Shown here one piece after another: positions 35,804 to 48,370 of a stretch of 64,000 nucleotides of DNA. The notes beneath the pieces are model-generated. The model saw nothing but the letters and a program-made list of their open reading frames with translations, did not search any database and was not told the DNA's origin. The stretch's first letter is position 1, and every line of letters starts with the position of its first letter. Source of the DNA: Deinococcus sedimenti (GTDB lineage: Bacteria; Deinococcota; Deinococci; Deinococcales; Deinococcaceae); the NCBI RefSeq assembly GCF_014648135.1, contig NZ_BMQN01000002.1:310001-374000 (forward strand), written 5' to 3'. The position numbers were made by a program, and so were the translations under genes.

Positions 35804-35831
35804 GGGGAGAGGCCGGTGCGACCTCTCTCCC
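35804..35831. terminator. Bidirectional hairpin between aroE-like and scpA
   Basis: GGGGAGAGG (35804-35812) against CCTCTCTCCC (35822-35831), one bulge; lies midway between the two convergent stop codons. Confidence 0.5.
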
Positions 35832-35844
35832 AGTTCATCGGCGG

Positions 35845-36612
35845 TCAGTCCTGCGGCAGGTGGGACTGGACCTGAATGTCGCCGTACGTGTCGGTCTGCT
35901 CGACGCTGAAGTTTCCTTCCTTCACGCCTTCGAGCAGCGCGGCGAAGTAGGTGGTCTGTTCACCCCAGTCCTGGGTGGGAATGCCGCGGAAGGTGAAGGT
36001 GCGCAGGCGGCGGCCGAAGGCGCGCAGCGCGCCCAGCGCGTCGGCCAGCGAGAGGCGCTCGCGGGCCAGGAGGGGCACCTCGACCTGCCGGACGGCGTTC
36101 TGCGCGGCCTTCACGAGTTTCGCGAGGCTGCCCTGCGGGTTGCGGGGCCGTTCACGGCGCGGGAGGTTCACGGGGACGGCGCGGGCGGGAATCAGGCCCT
36201 CGCGTTCGCGGCGGCGCGCGGCCAGGAACCCCACCAGCGCGTCCAGTTCGGCCAGGGCCTCCACGCCCTCCAGTACGTCGTCCAGCGGCTCGAACCAGTC
36301 ACCGCCCGCCTCCGGCTCGTCGGGTTCGGGTTGCGGCAGCAGCAATCGGGCCTTCAGCGCGATGACGGCGGCCAGGGTGGGCAGCAGGTCCGGGTGCGCG
36401 TCATTCAGTGGGCCGCCGGTGACCGCCTGCGCCCACGCGAGCACGTCGCGCGTGAGGGGCAGCAGGGGCACCTCGCCCGGCTGGACGCGTCCCGTGCGCA
36501 GCGCGGAGGCCAGTTCCGCCAGGGTGCCGCTGAACGCGGGGAGCGCCACGCTGAAGCCCACCCCGGCCGGGGGCGGCGGGGGGGGAGTGGGCAGCGCGGG
36601 CGCGGCGATCAC
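35845..36612 (-). CDS. scpA: Segregation and condensation protein A
   Basis: Kleisin subunit of SMC-ScpAB in chromosome condensation. 255 aa. After a proline-rich start, FSGTLAELASALRTGRVQPGEVPLLPLT matches the ScpA N-terminus, LPTLAAVIALKARLLLPQPE the central helix, and the C-terminal winged helix ends with FAALLEGVKEGNFSVEQTDTYGDI. GTG at 36612 follows TAGCCC by 6 bases. 25 bp after trpS; the two may also be cotranscribed. Confidence 0.9.
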   Translation of the reverse strand: MIAAPALPTPPPPPPAGVGFSVALPAFSGTLAELASALRTGRVQPGEVPLLPLTRDVLAWAQAVTGGPLNDAHPDLLPTLAAVIALKARLLLPQPEPDEPEAGGDWFEPLDDVLEGVEALAELDALVGFLAARRREREGLIPARAVPVNLPRRERPRNPQGSLAKLVKAAQNAVRQVEVPLLARERLSLADALGALRAFGRRLRTFTFRGIPTQDWGEQTTYFAALLEGVKEGNFSVEQTDTYGDIQVQSHLPQD

Positions 36613-36637
36613 GGCAGGGGGCTACGGTCGGCGGGGC

Positions 36638-37636
<999 letters not shown>

Positions 37637-37700
37637 AACCCGGAGATTCTAGCGGTGTTCAGAGGGGGTGGAGGGTGGTGTGCCCGGAACCACCCTGAAC

Positions 37701-37772
37701 CGAGCGAAGCGAGAAGCCGGTCAGGACAGCGGCCCTGTGTGCAGGTGATGGGGGCGGGGTTCACCCATCACC
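37701..37772. repeat. CGAGCGAAGCGAG motif and a 9-bp hairpin
   Basis: CTGAACCGAGCGAAGCGAG ends at 37713 (same motif as at 6029 and 47935). Downstream GGTGATGGG (37744-37752) / CCCATCACC (37764-37772) is a perfect hairpin. CCCACTCCCCACTGCCCAC-like text follows at 37848-37876. The 242-bp trpS-lacI spacer contains no gene. Confidence 0.6.
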
Positions 37773-37878
37773 GGAACGCAGGACCGCTGGGGAGCATGCA
37801 GGATGGCTCAAACAGGGCGAGTGGACCGCAGGCAACCGCCCACGACCCACTCCCCACTGCCCACAACCCACTTCCCCC

Positions 37879-38880
37879 TTACGCGCTGCCGCGGATGATC
37901 AGGCGGGGTTCGAAGCGGCGGGCGCGGGCGGGGCCTTTGTAGCCGTTCAGGCGTGACAGCAGGAGCTGCGCGGCTTCGTAGCCCATGCTCTCGACGGGCT
38001 GGTGCAGGGTGGTCAGGCCGCGTTCGGCGGCCCATGGCTGGTCGTCGAAGCCGATCACGCGGACGTCCTGCCCGATCTTCAGGCCGCGCAGGCGGACCTC
38101 GTCCAGCAGCGCGCCGGCGAGCATGTCGGCGGACGCGAACACGGTGCAGGGCAGTCCGGCCTCCTGCGCCTGGTCGAGGACGGTGGCGGCGGTGTTGCGC
38201 GCGGCGAGGGAATCGAAGGAGCTGGTGTACTCGGCTTTCACGGTGCGTCCGGCGGTGTCCAGGGCGCTCATGAAGCCGCTGCGGCGGTCCTCGAACACGC
38301 GGGTGGTGAACAGCTGGTCCAGTTCGGTCTCGACCCACACGGCGTACAGGTCGCCGCTGAACTGCGCGGCGTATTCGCCTGCCATGCGGCCGCCCGCGAC
38401 GTTGTCCATGAACGAGGAGTCCACGTTGTCCGCGAAGGCGTCCACGAGTACGGTGGGTTGCTGGGTGCGCAGGCGCCGCTCGTGGAACATCTGCGTGAGG
38501 TTGTACGTCGCCATGACCAGCCCGTCCGCCTGATAGGCGAGTGTGTGCGAGCCCAGGTAGCGTTCCAGGCGCGAGCGGTCGAGCAGCGGGAAGATCGCGA
38601 CGTCGTAGCGGGCTTCCTGGAAGGCGGTTTCCAGTCCGTCGAGGAGGCGGACGTAGAATTCGGTGGTCAGGACGGGCAGCAGGACGCTGATGGTGTAGCT
38701 GCGGCCGCCCGCGATGCGCCGGGCGTGCGGGTTGGGGGTGTATTCCAGGTCCGCGATGGCCTTGAGCACGCTCTCGCGCGTGGCGCCCTTGACGGCCACG
38801 TGATTGTTCAGCACCCGCGAGACGGTACCGACCCCGACTCCGGCGTGCCGGGCTACATCCTGAATGGTGGGTTTGCGCAT
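37879..38880 (-). CDS. LacI-family transcriptional regulator
   Basis: 333 aa. LacI helix-turn-helix at residues 4-24 (TIQDVARHAGVGVGTVSRVL), hinge helix NPHARRIAGGRS, then a periplasmic-binding-protein-like effector domain. Effector probably a sugar, but no sugar genes adjoin it. An operator-like palindrome overlaps its own promoter, so it is likely autorepressed. ATG at 38880, 13 bases after TATCCT. Confidence 0.92.
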   Translation of the reverse strand: MRKPTIQDVARHAGVGVGTVSRVLNNHVAVKGATRESVLKAIADLEYTPNPHARRIAGGRSYTISVLLPVLTTEFYVRLLDGLETAFQEARYDVAIFPLLDRSRLERYLGSHTLAYQADGLVMATYNLTQMFHERRLRTQQPTVLVDAFADNVDSSFMDNVAGGRMAGEYAAQFSGDLYAVWVETELDQLFTTRVFEDRRSGFMSALDTAGRTVKAEYTSSFDSLAARNTAATVLDQAQEAGLPCTVFASADMLAGALLDEVRLRGLKIGQDVRVIGFDDQPWAAERGLTTLHQPVESMGYEAAQLLLSRLNGYKGPARARRFEPRLIIRGSA

Positions 38881-38893
38881 GATATTGAAACCC

Positions 38894-38922
38894 AGGATAC
38901 GCTTTTTTTGGAACGGGTTCCA
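38894..38922 (-). promoter_or_regulatory. lacI-type promoter and operator
   Basis: TGGAACGGGTTCCA (38909-38922, 6-2-6 palindrome) overlaps the position of the -35; TATCCT as the -10 is at 38899-38894 on the minus strand. The palindrome with a central CG/GG-like core is typical of LacI-family operators. Confidence 0.65.
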
Positions 38923-39038
38923 TGCCTTTCATGAGGGCCAGGAGCGGCAGGGTAGGGGAGGGACAATACCGCCCGGCACGCGCGCCTACACTGCACCCTG
39001 ACGGTTGCCCCGCGCCGGGCACCCCTGAAGGAGCGACC

Positions 39039-39569
39039 ATGACTGCACCCCGCCGCGCCGCCCCCCGACGGCCCCTGCTGATCGCCGCGCTGCTGATCCT
39101 CGCCGCCGCGCTGGCCGCTGGCCTGCTGCGCCCCCGGAGCGACACCGCGACCACCCCCGCGACCCAGACCGCCGCCCAGGCCACTCCCACACCGGCCAGC
39201 GGCAGCCTGCCCGCCACCGTCACGGATGCCCGTGTGGTCGCCGTGCCCCCCGGCATCCGCGAGACGAGCGTGTTCGCCACCCTCCGCGCCACCAGGGACG
39301 CGGACGTCCGCATCACGGGGGTGAGCAGCCCTGCCGCCGGGCGCGCCATGCTGATGGTCACCCGCACCCGGGACAACATGACCGGCATGACCATGACCGA
39401 CAGCCTCACCCTCCCGGCGGACGGCACACTGAGCCTCAGCGACACCGGCGACCACGTCATGCTCATGAACCTGAAAGAACCCCTCCAGCCCGGGCAGACC
39501 ATCCCCATCACCCTGACCGACGACCAGGGCCGCACCCTGACCATCCAGGCGCCCGTGATGAAACCATGA
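39039..39569 (+). CDS. PCu(A)C copper chaperone
   Basis: 176 aa. Signal-anchor at ~12-28 (LLIAALLILAAALAAGLL), Thr/Ala linker, then a PCuAC domain with copper ligands in the pattern H..M..x21..H.M: MLMVTRTRDNMTGMTM ... DHVMLMNLKEPL. Transfers Cu(I) to the CuA site of cytochrome oxidase with SCO. GAAGGAG before the ATG. First gene of PCuAC-SCO-CtaG. Confidence 0.88.
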   Translation: MTAPRRAAPRRPLLIAALLILAAALAAGLLRPRSDTATTPATQTAAQATPTPASGSLPATVTDARVVAVPPGIRETSVFATLRATRDADVRITGVSSPAAGRAMLMVTRTRDNMTGMTMTDSLTLPADGTLSLSDTGDHVMLMNLKEPLQPGQTIPITLTDDQGRTLTIQAPVMKP

Positions 39570-39582
39570 CGGTGAACCCCCG

Positions 39583-40289
<707 letters not shown>

Positions 40290-40293
<4 letters not shown>

Positions 40294-41135
40294 GCGCCAC
40301 GCCCAGCACCCTCAACCCCACGCTGGCCGACCTCCTCAGCCCCAGCCCAGACCCCCTCTTCCTGATCCCCACCCTGCTCCTCGCCGCCGCGTACGCCTGG
40401 GGTTCCCTCCGCGCGCACCGCGAAGGACGCAGTCAGGACTGGCCCGCCTGGAAAGCCGCCCTGTTCGCCCTGGGCATCCTGCTGCTGCTCATCACCACCC
40501 AGAGCCGCGCCGCGACCCTCACCCAGAGCAGCATGGCCCTCTACATGACCCGCCTCATGCTCCTCGCCGAAGCCATCCCACCCCTCCTCATCCTCGGCCT
40601 ACCCCGCCTGCGCCCCGACCCCCGGCGCGGCCCCGGGCGGGTCCTCAACCTCCTCCTCGACCCCTGGGTCGCCCTCGCCCTCTGGACCGCCGTCATCGTC
40701 TACTGGAACGTCCCCGCCGGCTTCAACGCCAGCATCGTCAGCAACACCGCCGCCCCCCTCCTCCCCGCCCTGTACCTCCTGAGCAGCCTGCTCGTCTGGA
40801 GCGTCATCCTCCGCCCCCTCCCCACCGTGCAACCCGCCGACATCGGCTCACGCGGCTGGTTCGGCCTCCTCGCCGCCCTCCCCATGATGGCCGTCGCCAG
40901 CGTCTGGCTCTACAGCCCCCGCGTCCTCTACACCCCCTACGTGAACGCCCTGTGCCTCTGGAACTACACCCCACTCCAGAACCAGCAGATCAGCGGCTGG
41001 ATCATGATGCTCGCCGGACTCCCCGCCCTCGCCCTCGCGTTCATCCAGCTGTTCGCGTGGCTGATCAAACTGTCCGAAACGCAGGGCATGCCGCCCGCTC
41101 GGCCCACGGTCGAGACGCCGGACGCTGAGAACTGA
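40290..41135 (+). CDS. CtaG-like cytochrome oxidase assembly protein
   Basis: 281 aa, seven hydrophobic segments as in the caa3-type CtaG family (PF09678): LLLAAAYAWGSLRAHREG, MALYMTRLMLLAEAIPPLLILGLP, LYLLSSLLVWSVILRPLP, and a final HxH-less helix. Role inferred from family and from its tight linkage to PCuAC and SCO (ATGA overlap). Followed by palindromic hairpins that may terminate the operon. Confidence 0.85.
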
Positions 41136-41160
41136 AGTTCGACTGACGACCCCACCCCCC

Positions 41161-41191
41161 AGCCCCCTACCCCAGAGGGGCAGGGGGGGCT
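41161..41191. repeat. REP-like palindrome
   Basis: AGCCCCCTACCCC-AGA-GGGGCAGGGGGGGCT with small bulges; a flank CCCCACCCCCC precedes it. Similar G/C-run palindromes are common between genes in GC-rich bacteria. Could terminate the copper operon. Confidence 0.6.
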
Positions 41192-41378
41192 CACGTTGCA
41201 CTGGGCAAGAGGTTCTACTCGTGCGTTATGCGGGTATCGAGCGGTGACGGGTCCGGCCTCGACGCCATCCTGCCGTGAAGGTGGAAGGCCCGGACGCTGC
41301 GCGTCCGACGGCTCGGGGTGATCTGCGGCGGCGGGCCGGGCAGGCAGGTGCGGGCGGCTGATCGACTCTGTCCTTTCT

Positions 41379-41399
41379 CCTCCCCCCTTGAGGGGGAGG
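41379..41399. repeat. REP-like palindrome CCTCCCCC-TTGA-GGGGGAGG
   Basis: Near-perfect stem of 8 bp followed by CCGGGTGGGGGGTG, a familiar intergenic repeat in many GC-rich genomes. Confidence 0.65.
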
Positions 41400-41577
41400 C
41401 CGGGTGGGGGGTGGCGGGCCGCGCCCGCCCTCGCGGTTCCTCACAACCCACAGCCCATAGATCAGAGCCCCGCGCGCCCGCCCCCAGCCACCCACCCCAC
41501 TCCCCACAACCCCCTCCCCCTTCACGGTCCGTCCATTCATTCAGTTGCGGTGGGTGGGGGCTTGTTAGCCTGCGCGC

Positions 41578-42843
41578 ATGTATGACGTGGTGGTGGTGGG
41601 TGCGGGGTTGGCGGGTCTGACGGCGGCGCGGGTGTTGTCGCGGGCGGGGGAGCGGGTGCGGGTGCTGGAGGCGGCGCCGGAGGTGGGTGGGCGCGTGCGG
41701 TCGCGGTCGGTGGGTGGGTTCGTGCTGGACGCGGGGTATCAGGTGTTGTTCCCGGCGTACCCGGCGGTGCGGCGGCATGTGAATGTAGGGGCGCTGGACT
41801 TGGTGGCGATTCCGCCGGGCGCGGTGGTGGTGCGGGGTGCGAAGCGGGAGACGCTGGGGAGTCCGTTCGGGGATCTGGCGGCGTTGCCGGGGACGCTGGC
41901 GGCGCGGTCTCTGGGCGTGGCGGATAAGGCGCGGGTGGCGGCGCTGGCGCTGCGGTTGCGCGCACCCGCGCCGTTCGAGTTGCTGCGCGGGCCGGATGAG
42001 TCGACGGAGGGGTACCTGCGGCGGCAGGGGTTCAGTGAGGGGGCGTTGGATGCGTTCTTCCGGCCGTTCTTCGGGGGGATCTTCCTGGACCGCAGCCTGG
42101 GGACGAGTGCGCGGTTGTTCCGGTATTACTTCCGGATGCTGATGGACGGCGGCGCGGCGCTGCCCTGCGCGGGCATGGGGGCACTGACGGCGCAGTTGGC
42201 GGAGGGGCTGGAAGTCAGTGTGAACGTCTCCGTGCAGCGTCTGACGACGCATGCGGGGCACGTGACGGTGCACTCGGCGGCGGGGGAGCTGGAGGCGCGG
42301 CAGGTGATCGTGGCGACCGATCCGGGCACCGCGGTCCGGCTGACCGGCGCGGACGTGGCGCGCGGCAGCGTGAGCAGCACGTACCTGCACTACGCGAGTG
42401 CCGGGCAGATCGACCGGGAGGCGCGCCTGCTGCTGAACGCCGAGGAGGGTTTCATCAACAACGCCCACTGGCTCAGCAACGCCGTGCCGGGCCGCGCCCC
42501 GGCGGGCGGGCACCTGCTGACCGTGACGGTCCTGGGCGAACCGGACCTGGACGACGACGCGCTGGACGCCCGCGTGCGCGGCGAGCTGGGCCGCTGGTAC
42601 TCACCGGCGCAGGTGCAGGCGTTGCGGACCTTGCTCGTGGAACGTATCCGGCACGCGCAGTACCCGCAGCCGCCCGAGTACGCCGCCGTGCTGCCCGGTC
42701 ACGCGACGCCCCTGCCGGGCGTGATTATCGCCAGTGAGGCGACCGCCATGAGCGGCATTCAGGGCGCGATGGAAAGCGGTGAGAAGGCCGCTGCGATCGT
42801 CCTGAACGACCCGGTCGGCATGAGCCGCCCACGGGGCGGGTGA
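41578..42843 (+). CDS. FAD-dependent amine oxidase/desaturase-like protein
   Basis: 421 aa. Dinucleotide-binding [21 protein letters not shown] at residues 4-24 and the GG motif EVGGRVRS place it in the phytoene desaturase/monoamine oxidase superfamily; C-terminal FAD segment [21 protein letters not shown]. Substrate unknown (carotenoid or porphyrin-like is guesswork). TAGCCT is 6 bases before the ATG. Its TGA overlaps the next GTG. G-rich codon use in the first half differs from neighbours. Confidence 0.85.
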   Translation: MYDVVVVGAGLAGLTAARVLSRAGERVRVLEAAPEVGGRVRSRSVGGFVLDAGYQVLFPAYPAVRRHVNVGALDLVAIPPGAVVVRGAKRETLGSPFGDLAALPGTLAARSLGVADKARVAALALRLRAPAPFELLRGPDESTEGYLRRQGFSEGALDAFFRPFFGGIFLDRSLGTSARLFRYYFRMLMDGGAALPCAGMGALTAQLAEGLEVSVNVSVQRLTTHAGHVTVHSAAGELEARQVIVATDPGTAVRLTGADVARGSVSSTYLHYASAGQIDREARLLLNAEEGFINNAHWLSNAVPGRAPAGGHLLTVTVLGEPDLDDDALDARVRGELGRWYSPAQVQALRTLLVERIRHAQYPQPPEYAAVLPGHATPLPGVIIASEATAMSGIQGAMESGEKAAAIVLNDPVGMSRPRGG

Positions 42844-43466
42844 AGCCCGTGGCGGGCACCGGGGCGCGTCTGGATCATCTGGTGGTGGCAGCCCGTTCAC
42901 TGCCGGAGGGGCGGGAGTGGTTGGAGGGTCGCCTGCGCGTGCCGCTCCAGCCGGGCGGCGAGCACGAGGTGTTCGGCACGCACAACCTGCTGCTGTCGCT
43001 GGGGCCGGACGCGTACCTGGAGGTGATCGCCGTGAATCCGGACGCGCCGCCGCCCGCGCGGGCGCGCTGGTTCGCGCTGGACACGCCGGGCATGCAGGAG
43101 CGGCTGTCGCACGGTCCGGCGCTGGTGCACTGGGTGGCGCAGGTGCCGCAGGTTCCGACCGGGCCGGACGCGCTCCCGCTGTCGCGCGGTGAGAACCGCT
43201 GGGTGCTGACCGTCCCGCCAGACGGTTCACTGCCGGGGGGCGGGGCCGCGCCGTCCCTGATTCACTGGTTGACGCCGCCGCCGCCCACGCGCCTGCCGGA
43301 CGTGGGGGTGCGCCTGTCGGGCCTGCGGCTGGGTTCGCCCGAACCGGACGGGCTGCGCGCGGCAATGGACGCCCTGCGGTTCCACGGCGAGGTGGAGGTC
43401 GTGGAGGCCCCGCAGGTGGAACTGCACGCCACGCTGGATACGCCGCACGGGCCGGTGGAGCTGTAG
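42840..43466 (+). CDS. VOC / glyoxalase-like protein
   Basis: 208 aa. Glyoxalase-like (PF13468-type) pattern: [21 protein letters not shown] near the start, [30 protein letters not shown] at 40-69, and a degenerate second half. Metal-dependent enzyme or binding protein of unknown substrate. Starts inside the stop codon of the FAD oxidoreductase, so it is co-translated with it. Confidence 0.82.
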   Translation: MKPVAGTGARLDHLVVAARSLPEGREWLEGRLRVPLQPGGEHEVFGTHNLLLSLGPDAYLEVIAVNPDAPPPARARWFALDTPGMQERLSHGPALVHWVAQVPQVPTGPDALPLSRGENRWVLTVPPDGSLPGGGAAPSLIHWLTPPPPTRLPDVGVRLSGLRLGSPEPDGLRAAMDALRFHGEVEVVEAPQVELHATLDTPHGPVEL

Positions 43467-43532
43467 GGGTGCCGTGGAGTCGCGTCCGGGAGTCTTGACC
43501 CCCACCGTGCGGGGTGCGCCACAATGGGCGTC

Positions 43533-44573
43533 ATGAGCACCCAGACTGCCCGCCCGCCCGTGGATCTCGACTGGAACACGCTGGGATTCAGTTACGTCCG
43601 CACCGACGAGCGCTACCTGTCGCACTGGCGGGACGGCGCGTGGGACGCCGGGACGTTGACGCTGGACAACGTGCTGCACATCAGCGAGGGGTCAACGGCG
43701 CTGCACTACGGTCAGCAGTGCTTCGAGGGCCTGAAGGCGTACCGCGCGGCGGACGGCAGCATCAACCTCTTCCGCCCGGATCAGAACGCGGCGCGCATGC
43801 AGGCCAGCTGCCGCCGCCTCCTGATGCCGGAGGTCAGCACCGAGCAGTTCATCGAGGCGTGCCGTCAGGTCGTGCAGGCCAACGAGCGCTGGCTGCCCCC
43901 CTACGGCAGTGGCGGCGCGCTGTACCTGCGCCCGTACGTGATCGGCGTCGGCGACAACATCGGCGTGCGCAGCGCCCCGGAGTTCATCTTCGGCGTGTTT
44001 TGCATTCCCGTGGGCGCGTACTTCAAGGGGGGCCTGACGCCGCACAACTTCATGACCAGCGACTTCGACCGCGCCGCGCCGCACGGCACGGGCGCAGCGA
44101 AGGTCGGCGGGAACTACGCCGCGAGCCTGATGCCCGGCGCGCAGGCCAAGGAGCGGCACTTCGCGGACGCGATCTACCTCGACCCGGCGACCCACACGAA
44201 GATCGAGGAGGTCGGCGCGGCGAACTTCTTCGCCATCACGAATGACGGCGCGACGTTCATCACGCCGAAGTCGCCCAGCATCCTGCCCAGCATCACGAAG
44301 TACAGCCTGCTGTGGCTGGCCGAGCATCGCCTGGGCCTGAACGTCGTCGAGGGGGACGTGTTCATCGACCGCCTGGACGAGTACGCCGAGGCAGGCGCGT
44401 GCGGCACCGCGGCCGTCATCACGCCCATCGGCGGCATCCAGCACGGCGACACCTTCCACGTGTTCCACAGCGAGACCGAGGTCGGCCCGGTCACCCGCCG
44501 CCTGTACGACGAACTGGTCGGCATCCAGTCCGGCGACCGCGAGGCGCCCGAGGGCTGGATCGTCAAGGTGTAA
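43533..44573 (+). CDS. ilvE: Branched-chain amino acid aminotransferase
   Basis: PLP enzyme for the last step of Leu/Ile/Val synthesis and first step of breakdown. 346 aa, fold type [16 protein letters not shown], catalytic Lys in [23 protein letters not shown], and [15 protein letters not shown] at 43533 is preferred over that at 43524 because CACAAT ends 7 bases before it. Unlinked to the liv operon but in the same metabolism. Confidence 0.95.
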   Translation: MSTQTARPPVDLDWNTLGFSYVRTDERYLSHWRDGAWDAGTLTLDNVLHISEGSTALHYGQQCFEGLKAYRAADGSINLFRPDQNAARMQASCRRLLMPEVSTEQFIEACRQVVQANERWLPPYGSGGALYLRPYVIGVGDNIGVRSAPEFIFGVFCIPVGAYFKGGLTPHNFMTSDFDRAAPHGTGAAKVGGNYAASLMPGAQAKERHFADAIYLDPATHTKIEEVGAANFFAITNDGATFITPKSPSILPSITKYSLLWLAEHRLGLNVVEGDVFIDRLDEYAEAGACGTAAVITPIGGIQHGDTFHVFHSETEVGPVTRRLYDELVGIQSGDREAPEGWIVKV

Positions 44574-44588
44574 CGGCGTAGGACGCAG

Positions 44589-44625
44589 GAGGCGGCCCGC
44601 GCACCGCGAACCGCCTCTCGTGTTT
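44589..44625 (+). terminator. Terminator after ilvE
   Basis: GAGGCGG (44589-44595) / CCGCCTC (44611-44617) then TCGTGTTTA. Lies between convergent ilvE and the GNAT gene. Confidence 0.55.
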
Positions 44626-45430
44626 ACCGGGAGAGGTGGATGGGCGTGACGGTCGCGGCGGTCAGGCCCAGGGTGGCGTCGGCCTGGGTTTCGGCGGGCG
44701 TGTCGCCCCAAGCCTGCATGATCAGGTGCCGGGCGCCGCGTTCGCGGGCGGCGTCGCATGTGGCGCGCAGCAGGGCGTGACGCAGGGTGGTGTGGCGCAG
44801 CGCCGGGTGGACGCCGGGACTGCCGATGGTCAGCGTATCGCCGTCCAGCCACGCGCGGCAGACCCCGACGCCCTGCCCGGAGGCGTCCAGCGCGACGTGA
44901 CCCACGGTGTCGTCCGACCCGTGCGCGCCGGGGATGAGGACGGCGTCGCCCACGAGCGTGTGGCCCAGCCGGTCGGCGTACGTGGCCTGCGCCTGCCGCC
45001 GGACGGTCCGGTCCGGCACGGCGGCCAGCGGGAGGATCCGGACCCCCTCTGGGATCGGGGCGTCCGGGGTGGGGAGGGAGCCACGCCAGTCGGTGAACTG
45101 ACCCGCCTGCCGCCAGCCGAGCCTGCGCAGGGCCTCTCCGGGCAGCAGGGCGTCGTCCGCGTAGGCGCTCAGGAGCGTGCCGGACGCCGAGGCGGCCCGC
45201 AGGAGGGTCAGGGCGACCTGGGCCTGTCGGGGGCCGGGGTGGGCACCGCCCAGCACCTCCAGGTCCGCGCGGGGGGTGCGGCGCAGGGCGATCACGCCCG
45301 TCCCGTCCGCTGCCGTCCACGCGGAGACCAGCTGCGGCAGCAGGGGACGCAGGTCGTCCGCGCCGCAGCCCAGCAGGTCGGCCAGGGTCGGGAGAGCCAG
45401 GTCGGGCGGTGTGGGAGTGGCGGTCGTCAC
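44624..45430 (-). CDS. GNAT-like acetyltransferase
   Basis: 268 aa, two-part: N-terminal half has weak GNAT-like features (LEVLGGAHPGPRQAQVALTLL), C-terminal half is clearer (VGHVALDASGQGVGVCRAWLDGDTLTIGSPGVHPALRHTTLRHALL). Substrate unknown. GTG at 45430 follows TATGCT by 6 bases. Divergent from glgB. Confidence 0.6.
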   Translation of the reverse strand: MTTATPTPPDLALPTLADLLGCGADDLRPLLPQLVSAWTAADGTGVIALRRTPRADLEVLGGAHPGPRQAQVALTLLRAASASGTLLSAYADDALLPGEALRRLGWRQAGQFTDWRGSLPTPDAPIPEGVRILPLAAVPDRTVRRQAQATYADRLGHTLVGDAVLIPGAHGSDDTVGHVALDASGQGVGVCRAWLDGDTLTIGSPGVHPALRHTTLRHALLRATCDAARERGARHLIMQAWGDTPAETQADATLGLTAATVTPIHLSR

Positions 45431-45558
45431 GGGGGCAGCATAGGGGGTGGGAACCGCCTGCCGCGGCGCAGATGAATGGTCCGGCTGGCCCTGAGCATTT
45501 CCTTCATGTTCAGTTCCGGTTCCGGTGGCCCCGGAGGGCCGCGGCTAGACTGACCTTC

Positions 45559-47454
<1,896 letters not shown>

Positions 47455-47540
47455 ATCACACGCGGCTGGGCCCGGGGAGCTGCAGGCCGGGCGAGGGTCA
47501 CGGGTCGCCCAGGCAGCCGGGTGGGGTGGGGCGTGCTTGA

Positions 47541-47846
47541 ATGCAGCGCGTGACCACTCCGCCCGATCCCCGTTCAGGGACGCCCCGCCCCCGTCCAGCT
47601 CCGGACGCCCTGACCGCCGTGAGTTTCCTGCTGCTGGCCCTCCTGGCCGCGCTGCTGCTCTGGCCTCTGCTGGCGGGAGGCGCCGCTCCCAGTCCATACC
47701 TCATTGGTGGGTTGCTGCTGGCCCGACTGGGTGTGCAGCTGCTTCGAGCCCGCCGTGATCCGCGGTTGCGCCGCCCGGTCAGCTGGGCGCTGGACCTGCT
47801 GATCATCGCGCTGATCTTCAACGTCGCCAGCCGACAACCAGCCTGA
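47541..47846 (+). CDS. Small two/three-helix membrane protein
   Basis: 101 aa, unknown. Hydrophobic segments at ~24-46, ~52-66 and ~82-94, Pro/Arg-rich N-terminus. ATG at 47541; an in-frame GTG at 47550 has TTGAAT ending 7 bases upstream and may be the true leaderless start. Its opening 15 bases (GAATGCAGCGCGTGA) recur at the start of apbE. Confidence 0.6.
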   Translation: MQRVTTPPDPRSGTPRPRPAPDALTAVSFLLLALLAALLLWPLLAGGAAPSPYLIGGLLLARLGVQLLRARRDPRLRRPVSWALDLLIIALIFNVASRQPA

Positions 47847-47881
47847 GAGCAGAATGCACAGCGGTGTTCAGGTTCGTTGAA

Positions 47882-47917
47882 GGGACAACGGCACGCCCTT
47901 CAATTCCACTTCCAACC
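47882..47917 (-). repeat. Intergenic repeat, copy R3
   Basis: Minus strand GGTTGGAAGTGGAATTGAAG then GGCGTGCCGTTGTCCC; differs from R1 at only about two positions in the 36-bp core. Flank CACCGCTGT on its far side matches R1 and R2. Confidence 0.85.
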
Positions 47918-48030
47918 ACGGTCTGTCTCAGGTGCTCGCTTCGCTCGATTCAGAGGGATCGAGGGATACCCTCGGTACCTCTGAACTCTGCTGGCAGAGG
48001 TCAGGAGAGACACCCGCACCACCTCTGAAC

Positions 48031-48064
48031 CGAGTGGACTCGCCGAGCTGCGCAGCAGAGCGAG
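48031..48064 (+). repeat. 34-bp repeat element, copy B
   Basis: CGAGTGGACTCGCCGAGCTG then CGCAGCAGAGCGAG; 31/34 to copy A. Preceded by CTGAAC as in the short forms. Confidence 0.75.
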
Positions 48065-48370
48065 TGTCCGGATAAGACCCCGGTGGAACGTGGGTTTCTG
48101 GGGCGTGTCCCTAGCGCTGGGGTGGGTCGGAACATCGCTGTCAGCGGCGGCGTTGAAGCCGCCTGGACCCTGAATCAGGCGGTCATCGGCCGCGCCACAG
48201 AGTACGGACCGGAGCACACCGGCAGCCTGAAGAGGGGCGCTGGGTCGTGATTCATGGTGCGACCGGCAGAACGTGCGGGGATGGGCCGGGCACCGAACTG
48301 CACGTCGGGTCAGCGGTGGTGCGCACCACGTGTCCCGCTGGCCGGGCAGGTTTTAACGCTCGCGTCAGGA

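Larger units (their letters stand above)
41136..41577. other. Repeat-rich spacer, no gene
   Basis: REP-like hairpins at 41161-41191 (AGCCCCCT.../...AGGGGGGGCT) and 41379-41399 (CCTCCCCCCTTGAGGGGGAGG with a 1-nt bulge), and CCCACT-like low-complexity text at 41433-41525. TAGCCT at 41566-41571 is the -10 of the next gene. No supported ORF in either strand. Confidence 0.7.
47847..48370. other. Gene-free spacer with repeat family copies
   Basis: Holds R3 (47882-47917), the short CGAGCGAAGCGAG motif (47935-47947, minus), and 34-bp element B (48031-48064). Nothing else recognisable; short open frames here have no plausible product. TTAACG near 48353 could be part of the apbE promoter. Confidence 0.6.
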
